In this document: piece after piece, positions 57,305 to 64,000 of the stretch
Numbering within the stretch: position 1 is the stretch's first letter
How the letters are laid out: each line of letters opens with the position of its first letter
Origin: Lingula anatina
Taxonomy: Eukaryota; Brachiopoda; Lingulata; Lingulida; Lingulidae
Direction of reading: 5' to 3'
NCBI RefSeq assembly: GCF_001039355.2
Contig: NW_019775764.1
Span: 1 to 64,000, forward strand
Length of the DNA: 64,000 bases
Notes under the pieces: generated by a model
Told to the model about the DNA's origin: nothing
Database searches by the model: none
Seen by the model: the letters and a program-made list of their open reading frames with translations, nothing else
Program-made: the position numbers and the translations under genes

Positions 57305-58493
57305 TAGGAGACAACAATATAACGGCAGTATATGCTTACCTACTGATTGTTGATGCCTTCTTCTTAGTTGCAATTATAAACTGGGATATATAGAGTTCAC
57401 CGCTCTGATATAAATCATGTATGGACAAATCCCCATACCACAAATGCCTACCTGCATGATATGGAAGCCAATACTTAGAGACAACTGTTACTGTTAGCTT
57501 CTAATATTAAGTGGTTAACTTGGTGACAAGGACGGTAATATAGAGACTGTCGACTCGGTTTGGACTCGAAAAGAGGTTAAGATTAAAATTAGGAAAAGGG
57601 GCCCATGGGTAAAATACAAGCTTTATTTTTGAAAAATAATTTAAAAGGGTTAAAGAGGCGCTCAGAGATTTATTTAACGTGAAATTCCGATTTTGAAGTA
57701 TCACATGTCCCTTTTTTAACCAGCAAGCACTTATATGTGGAATAATAATATCAGTTTGTCTTGTCGTAAATCGCGTTCGCATGACCTTAATAAAATTTTA
57801 AAAATTACCACCGGTTCACAATGTAGTTTTAAATGTGTTTTGATTGATATATAGGAGCGTGAAATTAACTCTTTGTCTCAGCTGCTGAGAAGTTAAAAAA
57901 TTTTTATCAACCTGTGACCTATCGAGTAAAGATATCCATATTATAATATTTAAAAACGTTTTTCTAACAGTTTACACTCATAAATATTGAGCAAAATAAA
58001 TCATTTTGTTCTTTATATAGCCTCTAGAGCCACTGGCTGTCTGCGAGAAAATAATTTGTCTATACAAACAAACACGGAAGTATATAACATTTTAAATTTG
58101 TTGTTTTCTACAAAAACGTTTATATATACAAGCATTTTAATACTATAATACATTTAGAACGGCAGCTATCGGCTTTGCGAGATACATGTAGCGAATGTGA
58201 CATCAACGCAACACCAATCGCACTGAGGCCAAAGACAACTGTCGTTCTCAACAAATGCTGCGTCAGTATATATAAAAACTAGGTACAGTTTTTCTCAATG
58301 TCCTCGATAAAAGACATGCCTGGTAAAAAAGATTCAAATATAATTGACTTGGTGGTGTATCAAACATCATGTATGATGTAATCCAAACAGTATTTATGAT
58401 ATCTGCAGCACCTGTCTATGTACATGTATTTATACTAAGGCAAAGTCTGCGTGCAGATGAATTGTACATGTAAGTCAGTTTAGCACGGTAGAT

Positions 58494-59443
58494 TTAGAGA
58501 CCCACTCCACACGTGAGTCCAGATGGATGTGAGAATTTGAGGACGCGCTCCGGGCTGCTACTGGTCAGGTCTTCCAAATGGATCTCATTATGATCTGTGA
58601 AAAATAATATAATATTTTATTATAGCGTATTTGTTCCTAATTTTACATTGATATACTGCATAATTTTTTTAAACTAAATGCTCAATATTTTATGGTGATT
58701 TAAAAAAACATACATTTGCTATTCGCTAGTATTCATAACCGAATTTATCGAGAACCTATTACATGAAAGACCGTTTTTAAAACTGGAGAAAACTAAACCC
58801 AGTACCACAAATCTCCGCCTCTAGATTCTCTATACGCGTCCCGTCTTCTTCTTTCAGTGTAAACTGTACAATGTCTGTGAACGTTACCACCTGAGATTCT
58901 ACAAAAATATTTATAGAACAAAATCATTATAATAGGTTAAAATATTAGGAAAATGATAATACAGTATGTGTGATACAGTAGACGTAAAATCGGCGCCTGT
59001 CTTTAGTTTACTGGCAAACCTCATGCTGTTTGATGTATGGGCGACAAAAAAGGATTTTTTTTTACGATGAGGCACATATCATCTCTACAAAATTAACATG
59101 TTAATAAAAAATCATGAATAAATAGAATTAACTGCTGTGTTACCAATGTAGTATGCGCTAACAATCTTCACGTCACTCATGGTACGAGCTGAGCATAGCA
59201 CTTAGATTTTAAGATTTTAAAACTGCAATTTATACGACGTGTACCTTCACGTGGCGTCGGTGGTGCTGGAGCTGTATCTACCCTATACTTGGATCGTCTT
59301 CTCTTCAGCGAGAAAATCCGAGTCACACCCTTTTTGAATCTTTTCCAAGGCGACACCCTTGCTACAGGGGAGACATCGTATGATGCTAAAAGTGATGTAA
59401 AATAAAACTGTTAACTTTATTTTATTATTTTTATTTATCTATT

Positions 59444-59475
<32 letters not shown>

Positions 59476-60389
59476 TGAAGCATTTCCGTAAATGTCTGTA
59501 CTTGGTACAGATGTATTAATTCAATAGTGGTTATAAATATGCTCAAACTTCAGAGTTATTAACACCGACAAATCACAATTGATTTATTTGAATATACTAT
59601 AAAAATACAATATACATAAGTCCAACAAACAAACATTTGCAAATGCTTCCCATACCATTGTTTTGATTGTTGGTGGCTGCACGCACAATACAATCCACAC
59701 CATTTGGCACTGTGGCGATCGTCTCTGCATTGGACGAATCAATTTCCCTGCTTTCCTCAGCATTTCCTGGGAATTTCAATGAAATCAATGTATAACGATG
59801 AGATCAATGTATAACGGACGTTAAGATTGGCTGAAGATTTCACCTGGCGTAATAAAACATATTGCAACCCCTCCTCTGTGCATGTAACGGTTGATGTAAC
59901 ATTAATTTTCACCTTGATTGCTCGAATACAGAAATACATGTAGATCATTGTTAGCAAGATAATGGTATTGTTTGCCACGATATCTATTAAAAAAATTTCC
60001 ATACCTCTCTGGTCTTCCACCTGGACGCTGTCTTCACCTCTACAGAGCAGCCAGGTCACATGAATGGCATTGAGCCACGCCCACCACCGACTTAACACAG
60101 ACCGATTCATGTCCCTCCAGGGAGGTACACGACCCTGTATTTAGAAAAAAAATATTTAGGGGAATCCCGTACTGATAAGTAGATGCATCCTCATTTATTG
60201 TATTGCTTTTTTAATGACATCAATTTTCAACACTTCATTTAGCTTATCTTAAATCATTTCTTGCAAATGCAAGAAGTGTACCCCAAACTCATAAAAATAG
60301 CATCGTAATTTGATCAACTATTTTTAGATACCCGGATAAAAATGCATTTAACAAATGCTTACATTTGCATTGCGCGAGCGTCTTGGCAT
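58494..60389 (-). CDS. Type B orphan protein B3, 200 aa, six exons
   Basis: Exons (minus): 60363-60389, 60005-60134, 59656-59766, 59245-59385, 58806-58898, 58494-58594. They total 603 nt, ending TAA, with the same phase pattern as B1 (0, then 1,1,1,1). It starts MPRRSRNAN, then the hydrophobic segment LSRWWAWLNAIHVTWLLC and the cysteine-arginine-glycine EDSVQVEDQR. The basic exon 4 block WKRFKKGVTRIFSLKRRRSK is identical to B1, and the acidic exon 5 (FTLKEEDG, IENLEAEIC) and C-terminus (LTSSSPERVLKFS) follow. It is three residues shorter than B1, in a Pro/Thr-rich part of exon 4. No frameshifts or splice defects are seen. There is no A gene upstream within 0.7 kb; similarity to the other units stops near 60610. 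Confidence 0.7.
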
Positions 60390-60510
60390 TGTCCTTTCTT
60401 CAAATGAAAATAATGATTGTACGAAAAACAATTATCAGAAATAAGTTTCAATCTATGCGACTGTCGTGTCTAATCGACCGAATTGCTACGTTGTAGTGCG
60501 GTCTTTGCTG

Positions 60511-60560
60511 ATTGGACAGTTTTATCTGTGACGTTTAACGCTACTTACGTCATGACGTAG
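60511..60560 (-). promoter_or_regulatory. Conserved promoter-like block of B3
   Basis: Minus-strand CTACGTCATGACGTAAG (paired CRE-like cores) precedes ACGTCACAG and a CCAAT box (60515-60511), about 122-170 nt upstream of the B3 ATG. It matches the B1 block in order and spacing. Confidence 0.5.
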
Positions 60561-60613
60561 ATTCAATAACGTACCGTTACAATGTGCTTGTCTTTTGTTG
60601 TCCACGGGGTTTG

Positions 60614-60616
<3 letters not shown>

Positions 60617-60652
<36 letters not shown>

Positions 60653-60655
60653 ATT
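60617..60655. repeat. (AAAT)n microsatellite at the right edge of the array
   Basis: About ten AAAT units. Homology to the A/B units ends just before it, at about 60610. The stretch 60660-61380 has no recognisable gene. Confidence 0.9.
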
Positions 60656-61389
60656 GTTCTTGCCGATATAGTGGATTAATTGTAACGCGCGAATTACCTA
60701 ATGGCGACTAATAATTATTTTTAAGTAATAAACATCAGGCAAATGTACAAAAAATTAATGATGTATCATCTGTATATGTCTTCACATAAATCTCAAATTT
60801 GGTTTTAAATAAGAATCTCCATCCTACATGATTTCTAACTTCTATAGTACTTTTACTTTCTTTTTTTTTTTTTTTTTTTCATAGTAGACTCAACATATAC
60901 ATGTATGTTGTGAACGGTAACCAAATATAACGTAATAAGTCATAGTACAAAAACACTTTTTAGTGACATCAGAACAAGTTTTTATAAATAAATCAATAAT
61001 CAAAATTCCTTAATAAAAGTGTTTTTCTAGTTCGTAATGGCTTTGAGCAAAATTGATTGTCAACACAATATTTGTCCCTAATACATAGGGCCTATCTTAT
61101 TTTATGCATATTTATAAGAGCGTTGTTTTGGAAATGATACATGCATTCAAATAATTTAAAGCTAGCATGCCGCCTATCGAATTTTGAAGTAAGAAATTTT
61201 TGTCGCCCTTTCTATATGGAAGGGCAATATGTTATGTGATGAGTTATAGTTACTTGTACATGTACAGACTTGACATTTAATACGGAATGTTTTTTTCAAA
61301 ATAATTTTTTATCAGTTTTTTCCTATTTTTCTGACTGATAAATGAAAATAAGGATTAAAATCGTGTTTTAATAACTTTAAATTATCTCT

Positions 61390-62160
61390 TTGATGTCATT
61401 GTGACATCAGTTTATTAATGGAATTCGCCAGAGAAGCAAACAAAAACACATTGCTTAGTCTATGTCATACGACAACCATTAAAAGAGATATTTTGGATCT
61501 CCATATTTTACAAATTATCGTCTGTAAAAGGGTAATACGCTCCACAAAAGACCCTTATGTCAGTTGCTAGTCACAGTAATGGTCGTTGTAACGCCTGGCC
61601 TCTACGTGGCTGTTGCCAGCGCTCTCAAGCGGCAAGGCATTTCTTGGGGGTAGGTTTTTAGAGTTCAATCTGGAATAGCATTCCAGGCAACGGTCTAAAA
61701 TTGTCCAATCTGGTCCAGTTTTGTTGTAGGACATGTAGGCAGTTGATTGGTGAGTAATGGTCTACCGAAACATTGTGTATGTGGTTCAAATGTGGCGATT
61801 TTGATGACCAGGGTAGCTGCTCATTCCCTTGGTTCTGTAAGTTATCTGCTATTAAAAGTGCTCTGTGTGAACCTGCAACCTCATCGTGCAACCTAGAATT
61901 GTTCCTAAGCTGCCCCCTATCAAATGATAGACCAGTGGTTCCGAGATTATTCCTTTATTTGATCTGGTTCAGGTTTTCGTCGATGACTACCATTGGTGTT
62001 TTGGCACCAATGTGGAATCTACTCCAAATACTGGCGCTGTCAGTCACCCTTGTCACTTTAGACCCGGCATATGCTTCGTCGTAGGCCTCTTCTGGATATC
62101 TGAAAACTCTGTTTTGACTAATTGGGCGGTACAGGTGAAATCTGACCTCAATAAAGAAAG
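61390..62160 (-). pseudogene. Tc1/mariner transposase remnant
   Basis: The minus-strand frame 62164-61955 contains FRYPEEAYDEAY and SIWSRFHIGAKTPMVVIDEN. A second frame (61891-61658) contains DNLQNQGNEQLPWSSKSPHL followed by NHI, resembling the 'DNA-PH ... LPWPA-SPDLNPIE' region that holds the second catalytic residues of Tc1 transposases, here decayed. Stops and frameshifts separate the blocks. Same family and orientation as 3180-3850. Confidence 0.7.
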
Positions 62161-62291
62161 CCACGCAGTTTCATTGTTCTACCCAGAATCGTTCATGGCC
62201 CCCAATTCATTAGAGAAACAGACGACGATGTTTTGCTGTATACAGTGGGTACCTCGGAGGTCATTTGGTGTTCTTACCTGCTAAAACCAGT

Positions 62292-62292
62292 N
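62292..62292. other. Contig join (single N)
   Basis: The contig to the right starts TTTGAGATCGGA, the same start as the contig after the N at 63267. Confidence 0.75.
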
Positions 62293-62664
62293 TTTGAGAT
62301 CGGATTTTTTTTAAAAAAAGAACGTATTTTTACCTTGGTATACCTTCTAAACTGAAATATTCCATATTAAATGTCAAGTCTGTATATCCCCATGCGGTAT
62401 GATTCCAGGCCCCGGTTTCACAAATAAGCCTTTAATCGGAGCTCCGACTTAATTCACTAAGATTTCCATGAGAGTGCTGTAACTAGGATAGGGTAGATCT
62501 TTAAATTTCTCTCAAAAATTTTATTGAGGTGAATTTTGATGCTGAACACAAATGTGACAATCATTTATTTTTACAAAAATGATAGTTTTCAAAATGGGAG
62601 GCTACGTGCTTTTATATTTTAATACATATAAATTGCCTTTACATATAAATTACTTGTACTTGTA

Positions 62665-62718
62665 CAGTTAAAGCAGTACAAGTAATTTACATATAAATTA
62701 CTTGTACTGCTTTAACTG
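62665..62718. repeat. 24-bp perfect hairpin present in only one of two copies
   Basis: CAGTTAAAGCAGTACAAGTA plus ATTT (62665-62688) is the exact complement of 62695-62718, with a 6-nt loop. The other copy of this region (63617-63650) has only the right-hand arm. The extra 48 nt comprise an inverted copy plus a short direct repeat of ACATATAAATTACTTGTAC. Confidence 0.85.
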
Positions 62719-62970
62719 AATGTAACAATTTAATAATACAAAATAAATCCCCAGAGGACACTCGAGTTTTTACCCGCTTCCGACAACCAGTGCTGCACTG
62801 CTGGGTGCTACCTTTCAACTCCGCAACACTTTGGAGTACTCGGACGTGGATTGTCTTGATAAAGCTATTTGTGTTATATCGATGTAAGATATCACCCATT
62901 ATCGACACCACGTTATTTAGCATGTGTCTAGGATTTGGATAAATAAAAGTGCAATTATTCACAAACAAAA

Positions 62971-63055
62971 ATGCCTAAACACAAAAAGTTCGATTCCGAC
63001 GAAGACAGTGATGCTGAAGAAGAGAGAAGTGATCTGGAAAGCGAGAAAGAAGAAG
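62971..63055 (+). CDS. First coding exon of an unidentified acidic/lysine-rich protein (copy 1)
   Basis: ATG in a good context (ACAAAAATGCC) opens MPKHKKFDSDEDSDAEEERS and continues acidic to a phase 1 donor G|GTAAACG. Charged, low-complexity N-termini of this sort are common in nuclear or chromatin proteins (a SUB1/PC4-like start is one possibility), but the exon is too short to assign. No second exon is visible before the N at 63267. The minus-strand 93-codon frame at 62687-62968 is probably a shadow over the 5' flank. Confidence 0.5.
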
Positions 63056-63266
63056 GTAAACGTTTAATATTGTTTCGACTTACGGGTTGCTTACTAGTTA
63101 CACAGGTACAATCGGGGGCTGATCAGTTATCGTAAATGCCCATCATACTGCATATATTGCTGATATTTATTAACCTTTATGTCATTTTACGTTATTTACC
63201 TACACATGGAATTTAATACATAGATAGCTACAAATCTGAGTGCAATTATTTTGACACTTTATAAAA

Positions 63267-63267
63267 N
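63267..63267. other. Contig join (single N)
   Basis: Bases 63268-64000 repeat 62294-63075 almost exactly. This is a redundant contig or second allele. Confidence 0.8.
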
Positions 63268-63899
63268 TTTGAGATCGGAGTTTTAAAAAAAAAAAAGAAC
63301 GTATTTTTACCTTGGTATACCTTCGAAACTGAAATATTCCATATTAAATGTCAAGTCTGTATATCCCCATGCGGTATGATTCCAGGCCCCGGTTTCACAA
63401 ATAAGCCTTTAATCGGAGCACCGACTTAATTCACTAAGATTTCCATGAGAGTGCTGTAACTAGGATAGGGTAGATCTTAAAATTTCTCTCAAAAATTTTA
63501 TTGAGGTGAATTTTGATGCTGAACACAAATGTGACAATCATTTATTTCTACAAAAATGATAGTTTTCAAAATGGGAGGCTACGTGCTTTTATATTTTAAT
63601 ACATATAAATTGCCTTTACATATAAATTACTTGTACTGCTTTAACTGAATGTAACAATTTAATAATACAAAATAAATCCCCAGAGGACACTCGAGTTTTT
63701 ACCCGCTTCCGACAACCAGTGCTGCACTGCTGGGTGCTACCTTTCAACTCCGCAACACTTTGGAGTACTCGGACGTGGATTGTCTTGATAAAGCTATTTG
63801 TGTTATATCGATGTAAGATATCACACATTATCGACACCACGTTATTTAGCATGTGTCTAGGATTTGGATAAATAAAAGTGCAATTATTCACAAACAAAA

Positions 63900-63984
63900 A
63901 TGCCTAAACACAAAAAGTTCGATTCCGACGAAGACAGTGATGCTGAAGAAGAGAGAAGTGATCTGGAAAGCGAGAAAGAAGAAG
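63900..63984 (+). CDS. First coding exon of the unidentified acidic protein (copy 2)
   Basis: Identical coding sequence and donor to 62971-63055, in a block that repeats the whole preceding 0.7 kb after an N. Probably the same exon seen twice because of assembly redundancy. The window ends 16 nt into its intron. Confidence 0.5.
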
Positions 63985-64000
63985 GTAAACGTTTAATATT

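Noticed and set aside
62687-62968. 93-codon minus-strand frame, repeated at 63616-63897
   Set aside because: It covers the 5' flank of the acidic-protein exon, has no domain, and repeats only because the contigs overlap.

Overview
This is eukaryotic genomic DNA: AT-rich, intron-dense, full of microsatellites and degenerate transposons, with short exons and GT-AG (one GC-AG) introns. No bacterial feature is present. The gene content (CEMIP-type hyaluronidase, secreted C-type lectin, WSCD-type sulfotransferases, Ty3/gypsy and Penelope-like remnants, frequent ACATGTA-rich motifs) suggests a marine lophotrochozoan, most likely a bivalve mollusc. That assignment is inference. Six single N characters (2174, 14360, 16329, 20067, 62292, 63267) mark contig joins. 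Several are flanked by near-identical sequence, so part of the apparent duplication is unmerged haplotype or contig overlap.

Layout. 1-2173: a second copy of material also found at 15176-17074 (gypsy LTR and pol tail plus two unrecognised minus-strand exons). 2714-7285, minus: a complete three-exon secreted C-type lectin of 172 aa with Tc1 debris in its introns. 7820-8550: a Penelope-like fragment and a palindromic MITE. 9381-29270, plus: a 23-exon CEMIP-like hyaluronidase gene (1085 aa). Its intron 7 carries the gypsy remnants, and its exons 8-12 occur twice around the N at 20067. 30264-32284, minus: a two-exon class A GPCR (344 aa).

34330-60389, all on the minus strand, is the most unusual part: a tandem array alternating two gene types. 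Type A is a five-coding-exon, type II membrane, Golgi-style sulfotransferase of the WSCD kind (about 404-415 aa). Type B is an unrecognised, six-exon, about 200-aa protein with one hydrophobic N-terminal segment, a very basic middle and an acidic C-terminal part. In transcription order the array reads B3, A4, (B remnant), A3, B2-pseudogene, A2-pseudogene, (B remnant), A1, B1. The remnants show that the ancestral unit was A followed by B, about 0.7-0.9 kb apart. A1, A4, B1 and B3 have intact frames. A2 and B2 are broken. A3 has an intact frame but a mutated splice acceptor.

62971-63055 and 63900-63984, plus: the same first exon (acidic, lysine-rich N-terminus) of an unidentified gene, present twice around an N.

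A common theme is glycan biology: a hyaluronan-degrading enzyme, a lectin and carbohydrate-type sulfotransferases lie within 50 kb. Whether this is functional linkage or chance cannot be told from the sequence. All coordinates and splice junctions were derived by hand from splice consensus, reading-frame phase and comparison between copies.
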